This document shows positions 1-8,550 of a stretch of 64,000 nt of DNA, one piece after another. The notes under the pieces are model-generated. The model made no database searches. It saw only the letters and a list, made by a program, of their open reading frames with translations, and was not told the DNA's origin. The stretch covers positions 1-64,000 of the forward strand of contig NZ_JAHUWJ010000015.1 in the NCBI RefSeq assembly GCF_019219075.1, given 5' to 3'. Every line of letters begins with the position of its first letter. The first letter of the stretch is position 1. The translations under genes and the position numbers were made by a program. The DNA comes from Chitinophaga sp. sic0106 (lineage in GTDB: Bacteria; Bacteroidota; Bacteroidia; Chitinophagales; Chitinophagaceae).

Positions 1-125
1 GAACTACTACTATTGGAAAACAACCCACCAAATGAACTTATTCTAACAAACCGCCGTATGCGGAACCGCATGTACGGTGGTGTGAGAGGACAGTGAGGGA
101 AATAATCCCTCACTTCCTACTCGAT
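1..125 (+). mobile_element. 3' end of a group II intron (domains V and VI)
   Basis: Positions 51-80 fold as a group II intron domain V: CCGCCGT (51-57) pairs with ACGGTGG (74-80), ATGCGG (58-63) pairs with CCGCAT (66-71), and a two-base GT bulge (72-73) lies between the helices. Positions 86-118 fold as domain VI: GTGAGGGA/TCCCTCAC flanked by AGGA/TCCT, with an unpaired A near 119 that could be the branch point. The intron probably ends about 125. A reading frame ending in TAA at 44-46 just before domain V may be the last 14 codons of the intron-encoded reverse transcriptase/maturase. The rest lies left of the window, so class and mobility cannot be judged. Confidence 0.8.
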
Positions 126-440
126 TTCTGCTTATTAGACATTGAGGTTAACCTATTAAATACACTACACGATTAATGATTTTCCACGACATCCTGCCAG
201 GGCAGCATGCATGCATTTTCTAACGTGAATTATTTAATTGGCGAAAGGAGATCCGACTATGACCCCAGGTGGATATAAGAATTTAAACAGATAAAATAGT
301 TCGTTGGGATAATTGGTCACCTTGTGTAACCAATGTTAATATTTTTCGCGATCAGAATAGTGGTTCTTATTGATTTATAACTGCAATATCCACCAACTAA
401 TCGAGTGTAACAATACCCCGGCGGGGTGATTTTAGCACCT
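126..440. other. Intergenic stretch between intron and regulator, no gene seen
   Basis: This AT-rich stretch is the 3' exon flank of the group II intron and the downstream flank of the LuxR-type gene that ends at 441. A weak inverted repeat (TTGGTCAC / GTGTAACCAA, about 313-333) could be a terminator for that gene on the minus strand. A purine-rich AAGGAG before an 11-codon ORF at 259 looks like a ribosome site, but the ORF is too short to support. Confidence 0.4.
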
Positions 441-1193
441 TTACACCTGTACAAAAATGGAGTATTGCAATAGTTCCTGCACATTGCGGCAGCGTAGTTT
501 CTGCATAATATTTTTGCGGTGAGTTTTTACGGTATCTATGGAGATGTAAAGGGCTTTTGCGATAGCGGGATTCGTGCATCCGCGTACTATCTGCTGAAAG
601 ACTTCCTTTTCCCGTGCCGAGAGGCGGATGAACTGCTCTGCATGACCCATTTTAAAGATAGAGCTTTTGAGGAGCCGGTTGAGCAGGAAGATGTATTCAT
701 TCAATGCCTCGCTGTTAATTTCCAGGCTGATTTCCGACTTGCCGTCCATCAGGCTTTTGACTTTGATGGTAGGCGGCAGCACCGGCTGCAACTGTGTTTT
801 CTTCTCCAGCCATGGCAGCGCCTCTTCCCTGTGCCTGAAAAAACGGGGTGCGAGATTGGTGGTGCTTTCTTCAAACAAACTGGCCAGCGACAGCAGGTGC
901 AACATGTTGTCGCCGATGACAATGGCCACTTTCCCGTCGAACCCGGCATTTACCGCTGTGGCGTTGAGGAAGGAGTCCGTCCAGGCTTGCAGGTCCGCAG
1001 GAATATCGAAACTACAATTCTCATTATACCAGAGGGTATGTTTGGGCTTAATTTTCCAGTAGAGTGCATGAAAATCTTTGATACCGGTGATATATTCTTC
1101 TGCGGTTTCACAGGTATTCCAGGAGGTACAAATGACCTTGCTTTTTTCGTATAGGTTGACCGAGATAATCCCAGTGGTAGCAATATGCTCCAT
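441..1193 (-). CDS. LuxR-family transcriptional regulator
   Basis: A 250-residue DNA-binding regulator. The last 60 residues (191-250) are a LuxR/GerE helix-turn-helix: LSAREKEVFQQIV opens it, and the recognition helix region ISIDTVKTHRKNIMQKL is textbook. The first 150 residues form a globular alpha/beta domain that resembles the STAS/SpoIIAA-like sensor folds common in Bacteroidota regulators, but I cannot assign it firmly. There is no receiver aspartate pattern or membrane segment, so it is not an ordinary two-component response regulator. It is divergent from the aldo/keto reductase at 1323, with about 130 bp between, so regulation of that gene is possible but is inference. Confidence 0.85.
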   Translation of the reverse strand: MEHIATTGIISVNLYEKSKVICTSWNTCETAEEYITGIKDFHALYWKIKPKHTLWYNENCSFDIPADLQAWTDSFLNATAVNAGFDGKVAIVIGDNMLHLLSLASLFEESTTNLAPRFFRHREEALPWLEKKTQLQPVLPPTIKVKSLMDGKSEISLEINSEALNEYIFLLNRLLKSSIFKMGHAEQFIRLSAREKEVFQQIVRGCTNPAIAKALYISIDTVKTHRKNIMQKLRCRNVQELLQYSIFVQV

Positions 1194-1322
1194 AGACAGT
1201 TGCTGTAGGTTGAAAATAGATAGTTCGATAGTCAGTAAATAGAATAGTTCAGGGACAGTAACTCACTCAATTTAACTTTTTTATATCATATTTCATTTAT
1301 CTTGTCAAAAAACCACGATAAG

Positions 1323-2312
1323 ATGACATACACCCCTCATCCGGCGAGATACCAGGAGATGACCTACCAGCGCTGCGGGAATAGCGGACTACTTTTACCG
1401 GCGATATCCCTGGGGCTTTGGCACAACTTCGGCTCTGTTGACAATTTTGATAACGGGCGTGCAATCATCCGACATGCGTTTGACAGTGGCATTACGCATT
1501 TCGACCTGGCCAACAACTACGGACCTGTTCCCGGCAGTGCTGAGGAAAACTTCGGACGTATCCTCAAAAAGGATTTTGGGGGCCATTTAAGGGATGAAAT
1601 TGTGATTTCCACCAAGGCAGGCTATACGATGTGGCCCGGGCCATATGGGGACCATGGCAGCCGTAAATACCTTATTTCTAGTCTGGACCAGAGCTTACAG
1701 CGTATGCAGCTGGACTATGTTGATATTTTTTACTCTCACCGGCCTGATCCGGAAACACCCATTGCCGAAACAATGGGGGCACTCCATAGCATGGTGCAGC
1801 AGGGTAAGGCGTTGTATGTAGGACTTTCCAACTACACTGCTGCCCAAACGGCTGTGGCTGTAAAAGTGCTCCGGGAGCTCGGTACACCGTGTTTAATTCA
1901 CCAGCCTAAGTACAGCATGTTTGTTCGTTGGGTGGAAGAAGGCCTGCTGGATGTGCTGCAAGCTAATGGGGTGGGCTGTATTCCATTCTCTCCCCTCGCA
2001 CAGGGGGTATTGACCAACAAGTACCTGCAGGGCATTCCTGACGGCAGCAGGGCCAGCAAAGGGGGCTTTTTGAAAGCGCAGGATATTACGCCGGAGAAGC
2101 TGGAGAAAATTACCCGGTTAAATGACCTCGCCGTGAAGCGTGGACAAACACTGGCGCAGATGGCGCTTGCCTGGGTGCTGAAAGATCCAAGGGTTACAAC
2201 CGTGTTGATCGGCGCCAGTTCTACAGCGCAGCTGGATGATAATCTGGTGGCGTTGCGGAACAGGGAGTTTTCGCATGAAGAGTTGGAAGGTATTGAAGCT
2301 ATTTTAAAATGA
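1323..2312 (+). CDS. Aldo/keto reductase, YghZ (L-glyceraldehyde 3-phosphate reductase) type
   Basis: NADPH-dependent aldo/keto reductase of about 329 residues, a TIM barrel. It closely follows the E. coli YghZ pattern: RYQEMTYQRCG at the N-terminus, LPAISLGLWHNFG, then THFDLANNYGPVPGSAEENFG. The catalytic tetrad is visible as D and Y in FDLANNYG, K in ISTKAGY and H in FYSHRPD. The frame is open from a TTG at 1302, but ATG 1323 matches where the family begins, so I chose it. YghZ-type enzymes reduce small aldehydes such as methylglyoxal and glyceraldehyde phosphate; the actual substrate here is not shown. It stands alone, convergent with the next gene. Confidence 0.9.
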   Translation: MTYTPHPARYQEMTYQRCGNSGLLLPAISLGLWHNFGSVDNFDNGRAIIRHAFDSGITHFDLANNYGPVPGSAEENFGRILKKDFGGHLRDEIVISTKAGYTMWPGPYGDHGSRKYLISSLDQSLQRMQLDYVDIFYSHRPDPETPIAETMGALHSMVQQGKALYVGLSNYTAAQTAVAVKVLRELGTPCLIHQPKYSMFVRWVEEGLLDVLQANGVGCIPFSPLAQGVLTNKYLQGIPDGSRASKGGFLKAQDITPEKLEKITRLNDLAVKRGQTLAQMALAWVLKDPRVTTVLIGASSTAQLDDNLVALRNREFSHEELEGIEAILK

Positions 2313-2347
2313 CGCTTATAGGCGAACTATGCCCTCTTAGCTAACTT

Positions 2348-2390
2348 AACAGAAAAGGCTGAACCAAAGCACGGTACAGCCTTTTCTGTT
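2348..2390. terminator. Bidirectional rho-independent terminator
   Basis: Perfect 14-bp inverted repeat AACAGAAAAGGCTG (2348-2361) / CAGCCTTTTCTGTT (2377-2390) between two convergent genes. A and T tracts on both arms allow it to serve both strands. Confidence 0.8.
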
Positions 2391-2422
2391 GGGCGACCTT
2401 CGATCAGCCAATTGAAAAGAGA

Positions 2423-3499
2423 TTAACGCGGTGTGCGTTTAGCCCGTACATACTGAATAGGCCATGGCATATCGTGGTAACCTAAAGCCGCAGCTGCGTG
2501 CATAGGAAAATATGGATCGCGGAGCAGTTCCCTCGCCATCAGCACCAGGTCCGCCTTCCCATCGGCGATAATGGCATTGGCTTCTTCCGGGGTGGTGATG
2601 AGTCCTACTGCCCCTGTAGCAATACCTGCTTCCTTGCGGATTTTATCCGCGAAAGGTACCTGGTAAAGTGGCCCAACCGGAATTTTCTGGTGGTGTGCGA
2701 GTCCGCCGGTGCTGGTGTCTATGAGATCTACTCCTTTGTCTTTCAGGATGCGTGCCAGTGCCACAGACTCCTCTTCATTCCAGCCACCTTCGGCCCAGTC
2801 AGTAGCAGAGATACGTACCAATAGCGGGAACTGTGCCGGCAACACTGCTCTGATAGCGTCAGTCACTTCCAGGAGCAGGCGTATCCTGTTTTCGAATGCG
2901 CCGCCATATTCATCTGTGCGGTCGTTGCTGAGTGGGGAGAGGAAATTATGCAGCAGGTAACCGTGGGCGCCATGAATTTCGATGACCTCAAAACCTGCGC
3001 GGATGGCTCTTTCCGTAGCAGTGGCAAAATCTGCGATTACTTTTTTAATCCCCTCTTTGGTGAGTGCTTCCGGTAACGGATATACGTCGTTGAAAGGAAT
3101 GGCGCTTGGTGCTACCGGCGTCCATCCGCCTTTATCCAGCGGCACTTCCTTATGTCCTTCCCAGGGGCGGTAGGTGCTGGCTTTACGGCCGGCGTGGCCC
3201 AGCTGTATGCCGGCCACCGCTCCCTGCGATTTTATAAACTGCGTGATACGCAGCAGCATGGGCAGGTGCTCTTCCTTCCAGATGCCGAGGTCCTGTGGGG
3301 AAATGCGGCCTTCCGCTGATACGGCGACCGCCTCCGTGAGTACAAGTCCTGCCCCTCCTACGGCCCTGCTGCCGAGGTGTACTAAATGCCAGTCGTTTGC
3401 GAAGCCATCTTCAGCGGAGTACTCGCACATGGGAGAAACGGCAATGCGGTTTTTCAGTGTAACAGCGCGCAACTGAAGCGGTTGAAAAAGATGAATCAT
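2423..3499 (-). CDS. NADH:flavin oxidoreductase, old yellow enzyme family (YqjM/NamA type)
   Basis: FMN-dependent ene-reductase of 358 residues with a TIM barrel. YqjM-class signatures are clear: SPMCEYSAEDG (with the redox-modulating Cys), NDWHLVHLGSRAVGGAGL, QLGHAGRKAS, and HGAHGYLLHNFLSPLSN. Family members reduce activated C=C bonds in enals, enones and nitro compounds using NADPH and help in detoxification. The open frame extends 40 codons upstream to 3619, but that extension has no family similarity; the ATG at 3499 gives the usual N-terminus (MIHLFQPLQLRAVTLKNRI). A promoter-like pair of boxes lies just upstream of this start, which supports it. Confidence 0.9.
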   Translation of the reverse strand: MIHLFQPLQLRAVTLKNRIAVSPMCEYSAEDGFANDWHLVHLGSRAVGGAGLVLTEAVAVSAEGRISPQDLGIWKEEHLPMLLRITQFIKSQGAVAGIQLGHAGRKASTYRPWEGHKEVPLDKGGWTPVAPSAIPFNDVYPLPEALTKEGIKKVIADFATATERAIRAGFEVIEIHGAHGYLLHNFLSPLSNDRTDEYGGAFENRIRLLLEVTDAIRAVLPAQFPLLVRISATDWAEGGWNEEESVALARILKDKGVDLIDTSTGGLAHHQKIPVGPLYQVPFADKIRKEAGIATGAVGLITTPEEANAIIADGKADLVLMARELLRDPYFPMHAAAALGYHDMPWPIQYVRAKRTPR

Positions 3500-3863
3500 G
3501 GATGTAAGGATTTGTCTGATTGTGTTAAATAAAAGTACATGATGGTAAGTTAAGACCCAAAGCAACAAAACGTTAACACCCAACACCTTAAATTGGTTGG
3601 ATGACCTTTGTAACGGCAAAACGTGTAATTTTTCTTACAGGCGACCCCAATACTGTGGAATTCTGTTATCAGTTGACCAGTAAGCGGCATTAATCAGTCC
3701 ATGCTTATAAACGACCGGGATACAGCGGGGTTACAGGCGGAAGCGCTTGATTTATCAGGCTTTTTACTGCCGAAGCAGCGCTTCAGCCGGCACCATAAGT
3801 ACCCGATAAACCGGCAGACGGCACAGAAAATGCATTATGGTTATCAGAACCAAACATATCACT
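3500..3863. other. Intergenic region with promoter, no convincing gene
   Basis: This region separates two divergently transcribed genes. It holds the promoter-like boxes for the flavin oxidoreductase (3530-3561). A 30-codon ORF at 3601-3693 and a 73-codon ORF at 3701 overlap nothing recognisable and lack a good start context, so I see no gene in it. Confidence 0.4.
3530..3561 (-). promoter_or_regulatory. Bacteroidota-type promoter for the flavin oxidoreductase
   Basis: Read on the minus strand: TTTG (3561-3558), a 20-nt spacer, then TACTTTTA (3537-3530), one mismatch from the TAnnTTTG -7 consensus. The leader to ATG 3499 would be about 25 nt. Confidence 0.45.
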
Positions 3864-4031
3864 ATGAAAAGTATAGTTTATTCGGTAGCCGTGGCCTCCA
3901 TTTTATTACTAAGCAGCTGTGAGCTGATAGGGGGTATTTTCAAAGCCGGGGTATGGACGGGCATCATTGCAGTGGCAGTAGTATTAGGCCTCATTATATG
4001 GCTGATTTCCAAAGGGATGAACCGGGATTAG
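3864..4031 (+). CDS. Small lipoprotein with one membrane segment
   Basis: A 55-residue protein starting at ATG 3864 (MKSIVYSVAVASILLLSSC). It has a signal peptide with a lipobox (LLSSC), so the Cys at residue 19 is probably lipidated, followed by a short linker and a hydrophobic helix (VWTGIIAVAVVLGLIIWLI) ending in a short basic tail. Similar tiny proteins with a GIFKAGxWxGI motif are widespread in Bacteroidota and have sometimes been misnamed phosphatidate cytidylyltransferase; their role is unknown. The frame opens nine codons earlier, but that would place charged residues before the signal peptide. It is followed by a strong terminator. Confidence 0.75.
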   Translation: MKSIVYSVAVASILLLSSCELIGGIFKAGVWTGIIAVAVVLGLIIWLISKGMNRD

Positions 4032-4052
4032 CTGTATTTACAAAATAATGAT

Positions 4053-4085
4053 AGAAGCCGGAGCTTTTTAAATGCTCCGGCTTCT
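4053..4085. terminator. Bidirectional terminator between two small lipoprotein genes
   Basis: Perfect 12-bp stem AGAAGCCGGAGC (4053-4064) / GCTCCGGCTTCT (4074-4085) with a 9-nt loop, followed by GTTTT. It sits between two converging short genes. Confidence 0.85.
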
Positions 4086-4117
4086 GTTTTATACCACGGT
4101 AACACTGAAACTCCATT

Positions 4118-4279
4118 TCAGGTTAACGACGGCTGTATAATAAAACCAGGATTGGGTATAACTATCATCGCATGCGGTGGTTTGGGGGGCCTGGGTGGGG
4201 TTGGCGGTCGCCTGGGTGGTACACAAGCCGCTACGATAGACAAAACAGCCATGGTCATGATAAAGACTAACTTTTTCAT
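4118..4279 (-). CDS. Small proline-rich lipoprotein (53 residues)
   Basis: A short gene on the minus strand: ATG at 4279, TGA at 4118. It starts MKKLVFIMTMAVLSIVAAC, a signal peptide with lipobox (VAAC, Cys 19). The mature part is dominated by proline and basic residues (VPPRRPPTPPRPPKPP) and ends in a short hydrophobic stretch (IVIPNPGFIIQP). A 66-codon frame overlaps it in another phase (from 4289), but that one has no signal peptide and looks like a shadow. Tiny Pro/Arg-rich lipoproteins of this shape occur in Bacteroidota; a function in the periplasm or at the outer membrane is inference only. It converges on the lipoprotein at 3864 across a shared terminator. Confidence 0.7.
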   Translation of the reverse strand: MKKLVFIMTMAVLSIVAACVPPRRPPTPPRPPKPPHAMIVIPNPGFIIQPSLT

Positions 4280-4469
4280 ATAAAGCCAATTTGATTCCCT
4301 AATGGTTATGCAAAAGTGATTCCACCTTATCTTCCAAAGCTGTTTTTAGCTTAAAAAAACGGAAAAAACATATACATTTCTCCTGCTGTAGTTGCCGAAC
4401 TTTACGGCAAAGTGATGCCACACAAACATTCTCTATATGGACAGTTGCCGGACGCCGGCCCCAATATCT

Positions 4470-7400
4470 ATGATCATGACAAGATTACTATTTCTATTGC
4501 TATTTTCCTTCGTGTATACGGTGGCGTTAGGCCAAAATACTTTTTATGTAAATGGGAATGTCCCTAAAAGCGGCGATGGAAAATCCTGGGCCGGCGCTTA
4601 TAAAACCTTAAAGGAAGCGATGGTGCAGGCCAATAAGGGGACACAAACCAGTGTTTATCTGGCACAGGGCACCTACCGGTCCGACACAAACATTCAGGGC
4701 AATACTGATCCTCATTATTACATATTTACGTTTAATAAATCCGTGAGTTTATACGGAGGCTTTCCTCCTACGGGAAATCCGGGAATGGCCGATCGAAATC
4801 CATCCTTATACCCAACTATATTATCGGCGGATGTCAACAATACTCCTGCCGAGCTTACGGACAATGCATTGGGCCTGTTGGTTTTCCTTGGCAATAACAA
4901 GGATACCATCGATGGACTAACGATCTCAGATGTAATGCCATTTAATAATTCATTTTATTTACCGGTTTCTGTGAATGCTGGAGGGGATTTAACGATGAAC
5001 AATGTGATAATTCGTAACAACCGGACAGGCGCACTTTCTGTTAATGAGGGTAAACTCAAAGCCACCAATCTGACTGTGATTGACAATACCGGATTTATTG
5101 GCCTGCTCGATTTCAACAGAAGTGAGATCACCGTTTCCAATTCATTAATAGCACGAAACAATACTAATGTACTGCTAAGTTGCAGCAACAATGGTTTTAA
5201 CACTATCGGAACGTACAGCTATAGTAATATCACGATGGCAGATAATATTGCATCGGTAGGCGTTTATAGTTTAAACCTGATTAACAGAACGGTGAATTGT
5301 ATTTTTTATAACAACACGACTTCCAACTCCCGCCCGATGAGCGAATGGATGGGCACAAACAGTAATTCTGTGTTCAGCAATTGTATTACTCAGTATACTG
5401 CGAGCGATCCCGCGAAAAAAATTCTTAAGGCAGATCCACATTTCAGGAATGCTGCCGCTGGCGATTATTCTTTATTGGGCGGGTCGCCTGCCATAGATCA
5501 GGGAAGCAGTGCCGAGTATGCTCCGGGACTGGTGTCGCCCTCCATCACTACTATTCGGAAGGACCTGGCAGGAAATGAACGGTTTATCGGTAATGCGGTG
5601 GACATAGGTGCCTATGAAGTTCAGGGTGCGCCTGTTACCGGCACCTGGGTATTAAAAGATCCGGTGCTTACCCGGAACCAGGTGGTTACCTATCAGCTCC
5701 TTTTCGACAATGATGTGCTGATGTTGGTGCCATCCAATTTTAAGGTGCAGAACGGAGGTATTGCAGGTATTACGAAAATTAACAGCCGGCAGTTTGAAGT
5801 AGCCATAACAGCGGCTACCGTGGATAGTGTGCGTATTACGATGGAAAATAACGACAGTACCTTCAGTAGTTTCGGCGGGCTGCCTAATGTCAGTATGGCT
5901 TGTTTGCCAGATTATATTGCACCCGTGGTTAACACCAACGACACTACGTTATTTGCCGACATTCATAATGCGCCGGTGGCTATTACTCCGGCATTTTACA
6001 CCATAAGCGATAATCATACGGCAACGGCTGCACTGGAAATACAGATGACCCCTGCTACTGTTTCCTGGCCGGGGCAGGATATTACAGTGTCGGCGAAAGA
6101 TGAGGCCGGGAACCTTACCGAAAAACAGTTCCGGGTTACTTTGAAAGCGCTCGAAGCGGACGCCGTTCAAACGGTACTGCCGACCCTGCATGTTGCATAT
6201 GGGACAGGTATTCCTGCCGGTGCGCTGCCATCTTCCTTAACTATTCAGACAACAGACGGGCAGGTAGCTGATTTTCCGGTGACCTGGGATGTGAGTAGTT
6301 TTAATAGCAGTCAGGCAGGCGCCTATCAGTTGCCGGGCAAGTTTACGTTACCGGCCTGGGTGAATGTACCAGCAGGTTTGTTGCCGGTTATAACTTGTAT
6401 TGTAGAGAAGAGAAGGGATAGCAGCATAACCGCGCCAGCGTCACTGCATGTTCCTTTCGGCACTAAGTTCGCAGGATTGGCATTGCCGCCGGTGGCTGTG
6501 TTGTATACAGACGGTGCTGTGATAAATGTACCCGTACAATGGAGTTCCGGCAGCTATGATGGCAATATGCCCGGAACCTATACCCTATCCGGTGTATTGC
6601 AACCGGATGTAAACAGTATCCTGAGCGATTCGTCAATACGTATAACCGTTACCGTTAATAAGGGACAGCAGGTATTGACCGTTACCCCGGTGGCGGATAA
6701 ACTGATTGGCGACGCAGTATTTAGCTTACAAGGCAGTTCCTCGGCGGGGCTTCCTGTTAGCTGGGCTTCCGACAATCCACAAGTGATCGCACTTTCCGGC
6801 AATACGGCCACCGTTGGCCAGCCGGGCACGGCGGTGATCACCGTTACGCAAACGGGCAATCCCCAATATGAAGCAGCCATGCCGGTAACAATGCGTATAA
6901 CGGTACTGGATATACCAACCCCGGTGATTACTGCCAGGGGCAATACGAGCTTTTGCGCAGGAGATAAAGCGACGCTGGCCACCACATCTCCCGGAAAATA
7001 TCAATGGTACCTGGATGGCCAAACTATTAAAGAAGCCACCGGCAATACGCTGGAAGTTAGTAAGAGCGGGCAGTACAGCTTACAAACAACGCACCCGAAC
7101 GGCTATACGAACAGCAGTAATACCATTAGTATTACCGTATATGCCTTACCGGTGATTGCGATACAGCCTGTTGAAGCGCCAGTCAGCAAAGGCTTTACGG
7201 TGCAACTACAAGCCAATGGCGGCGTAAGCTATCAATGGACGCCGGCGGACGGGTTAAACAGCACTACAGTTTCAGATCCGATAGCGCGTCCTGCTGTTAC
7301 CACCACGTACACGGTAACCGGTTACAGTACTTATGGCTGTGCAGCACAAGCCCAGGTGACCATCACGGTGAAGGAAGACGACCTCGTACAACCTGCGAAT

Positions 7401-7634
7401 ATCCTCACCCCTAACGGCGACGGCATCAACGACCGCTGGGTGGTCCGCAACCTCGACATGTACCCGGATAATGAACTGAAAATCTTTGACCGCAGCGGGC
7501 GTATGGTGTACCAGCAGTCGCACTACGCCAACACCTGGACGGGGGCCTCACTGGCGGAAGGCACCTACTATTACGTGCTGACATTTGGTCCACGACATAA
7601 GGTGGTAAAGGGTTTCATTACGATTCTCCGATAG
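4470..7634 (+). CDS. Secreted beta-helix/Ig-like protein with T9SS type B (CHU_C) sorting domain
   Basis: About 1054 residues, exported through Sec and then the type IX system. Start chosen at ATG 4470 because a signal peptide follows (TRLLFLLLFSFVYTVALGQ). Residues about 20-390 are a right-handed beta-helix region of the choice-of-anchor Q / polymorphic-repeat kind (NTFYVNGN, GKSWAGAYKTLKEAM, with GSPAIDQGS and VDIGAYE at its end). Then come several Ig-like domains (repeats with VPFGT..L.LP, VxWxxxxYD.. GTYTLSGVL), a BIG2-like piece and an Ig domain with paired Cys. The last 80 residues are a gliding-motility type C-terminal domain: ILTPNGDGINDRW, YPDNELKIFDRSGRMVY, GTYYYVL, KGFITILR. Probably a surface or released adhesin-like protein; no enzyme activity is evident. 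Confidence 0.85.
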   Translation: MIMTRLLFLLLFSFVYTVALGQNTFYVNGNVPKSGDGKSWAGAYKTLKEAMVQANKGTQTSVYLAQGTYRSDTNIQGNTDPHYYIFTFNKSVSLYGGFPPTGNPGMADRNPSLYPTILSADVNNTPAELTDNALGLLVFLGNNKDTIDGLTISDVMPFNNSFYLPVSVNAGGDLTMNNVIIRNNRTGALSVNEGKLKATNLTVIDNTGFIGLLDFNRSEITVSNSLIARNNTNVLLSCSNNGFNTIGTYSYSNITMADNIASVGVYSLNLINRTVNCIFYNNTTSNSRPMSEWMGTNSNSVFSNCITQYTASDPAKKILKADPHFRNAAAGDYSLLGGSPAIDQGSSAEYAPGLVSPSITTIRKDLAGNERFIGNAVDIGAYEVQGAPVTGTWVLKDPVLTRNQVVTYQLLFDNDVLMLVPSNFKVQNGGIAGITKINSRQFEVAITAATVDSVRITMENNDSTFSSFGGLPNVSMACLPDYIAPVVNTNDTTLFADIHNAPVAITPAFYTISDNHTATAALEIQMTPATVSWPGQDITVSAKDEAGNLTEKQFRVTLKALEADAVQTVLPTLHVAYGTGIPAGALPSSLTIQTTDGQVADFPVTWDVSSFNSSQAGAYQLPGKFTLPAWVNVPAGLLPVITCIVEKRRDSSITAPASLHVPFGTKFAGLALPPVAVLYTDGAVINVPVQWSSGSYDGNMPGTYTLSGVLQPDVNSILSDSSIRITVTVNKGQQVLTVTPVADKLIGDAVFSLQGSSSAGLPVSWASDNPQVIALSGNTATVGQPGTAVITVTQTGNPQYEAAMPVTMRITVLDIPTPVITARGNTSFCAGDKATLATTSPGKYQWYLDGQTIKEATGNTLEVSKSGQYSLQTTHPNGYTNSSNTISITVYALPVIAIQPVEAPVSKGFTVQLQANGGVSYQWTPADGLNSTTVSDPIARPAVTTTYTVTGYSTYGCAAQAQVTITVKEDDLVQPANILTPNGDGINDRWVVRNLDMYPDNELKIFDRSGRMVYQQSHYANTWTGASLAEGTYYYVLTFGPRHKVVKGFITILR

Positions 7635-7659
7635 CGTATAAAAAATATGGTATATAATT

Positions 7660-7688
7660 TTGTAAGATTCAAAAAATTGCTACTTTTG
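7660..7688 (+). promoter_or_regulatory. Bacteroidota-type promoter for tRNA-Pro
   Basis: TTG (7660-7662), 18-nt spacer and TACTTTTG (7681-7688) match the TTG / TAnnTTTG consensus exactly. The tRNA begins 20 nt downstream. Confidence 0.75.
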
Positions 7689-7708
7689 CATCCCTTGACA
7701 CCGGAGTT

Positions 7709-7785
7709 CGGGACGTAGCGCAGCCCGGTAGCGCACTAGCATGGGGTGCTAGGGGTCGCAAGTTCGAATCTTGTCGTCCCGACCA
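7709..7785 (+). tRNA. tRNA-Pro (anticodon GGG)
   Basis: Complete 77-nt cloverleaf with encoded CCA. Acceptor stem CGGGACG (7709-7715) pairs with CGTCCCG (7775-7781); D arm GCGC..GCGC; anticodon stem CTAGC/GCTAG around the loop ATGGGGT, giving anticodon GGG; T arm GCAAG-TTCGAAT-CTTGT; then A and CCA (7783-7785). It is preceded by a consensus promoter. Its 3' portion is partly repeated at 7895-7911, which could mark an old integration site. Confidence 0.97.
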
Positions 7786-7894
7786 TTTTCAACTTCATCT
7801 TTCAAGACTCGCTCCGGTAGCAGGTCTTGAAAGTTCGAAGATTTCTCTTCCTATGTGTACTTTCTTATCATTCAAAGTTCAGCAAAGTATATAT

Positions 7895-7911
7895 AGTTCG
7901 AATTCTGTCGT
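7895..7911 (+). repeat. Partial copy of the tRNA-Pro 3' region
   Basis: AGTTCGAATTCTGTCGT matches the tRNA T-arm segment AGTTCGAATCTTGTCGT (7761-7777) at 15 of 17 positions, 134 nt downstream. It may be a decayed attachment-site duplicate, or chance. Confidence 0.35.
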
Positions 7912-7960
7912 TATCCAAAGCTTTTGCTACCTCTTAAGATACTCTCCTAAAATGAACCCT

Positions 7961-8479
7961 TCAGATCGTTGAATTTGAAGGGTTGCTTGAAGAATCAGTT
8001 TTTCCCGTCCAAATAGCTGCTACCTTGATTACTTGGGAATCAGTCATTGCGTTAACTTGAATCCTCGTCTTTACTCCATGAATCATTACCATAGAAGCTC
8101 TACCAGTCTCAATAAAATATTTAAACTCATTGCCGTCTGCCAAATGTATGATGCCAAAAGTGAAAGAATCTTTTTTGTAGCCTTTAAAATCCCCATACGC
8201 TTTAACTGAAGCACCATTTAAATTACTCGATAGTAATATTCCTTTTTCCTTCGTTATCAACTTTTGAGTAGTCAAAACACTGAAATTATTTTTATCTATC
8301 ACAGTAGAGCAAATCACTAGTTCCGTGGACGAAAAGCCGATTTCTATTTCTGGGTATGCATTTTTGAAAGCAGTGTGTTCTTCATAAAACCTTGTGCAGT
8401 TGAAGTCGTATGGTTTTATTGTACTTCTTTTGATTGACGCAATACTAATGTTGTGGATAGATTTGTCCGATTTTTTCAT
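7961..8479 (-). CDS. Hypothetical protein of 172 residues
   Basis: I do not recognise this protein. It has no signal peptide or membrane segment, and it is mixed alpha/beta with a basic N-terminus (MKKSDKSIHNISIASIKRS) and a Ser/Asn-rich C-terminal tail. The middle has alternating hydrophobic residues typical of a beta-sheet domain (EIEIGFSSTELVICSTVI, FTFGIIHLADGNEFKYFIE). Codon use and base composition are more AT-rich than in the flanking T9SS genes. It lies directly downstream of a tRNA, a usual place for acquired genes, so transfer is plausible. Start ATG 8479 is the only good candidate at the 5' end. Confidence 0.55.
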   Translation of the reverse strand: MKKSDKSIHNISIASIKRSTIKPYDFNCTRFYEEHTAFKNAYPEIEIGFSSTELVICSTVIDKNNFSVLTTQKLITKEKGILLSSNLNGASVKAYGDFKGYKKDSFTFGIIHLADGNEFKYFIETGRASMVMIHGVKTRIQVNAMTDSQVIKVAAIWTGKTDSSSNPSNSTI

Positions 8480-8550
8480 ATTAAAATGAGCTAAAATACT
8501 GTAATACTTGCAAATACTATCCTAGAGTAAGGAGATAAAATTTCGAAATT

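Noticed and set aside
519..1154. 211-codon plus-strand frame opposite the LuxR-type gene
   Set aside because: It is antisense to a gene with a clear family and has no recognisable domains; long antisense frames arise from codon bias.
3701..3922. 73-codon frame overlapping the small lipoprotein start
   Set aside because: Overlaps a well-supported lipoprotein in another frame and has no signal or ribosome site.
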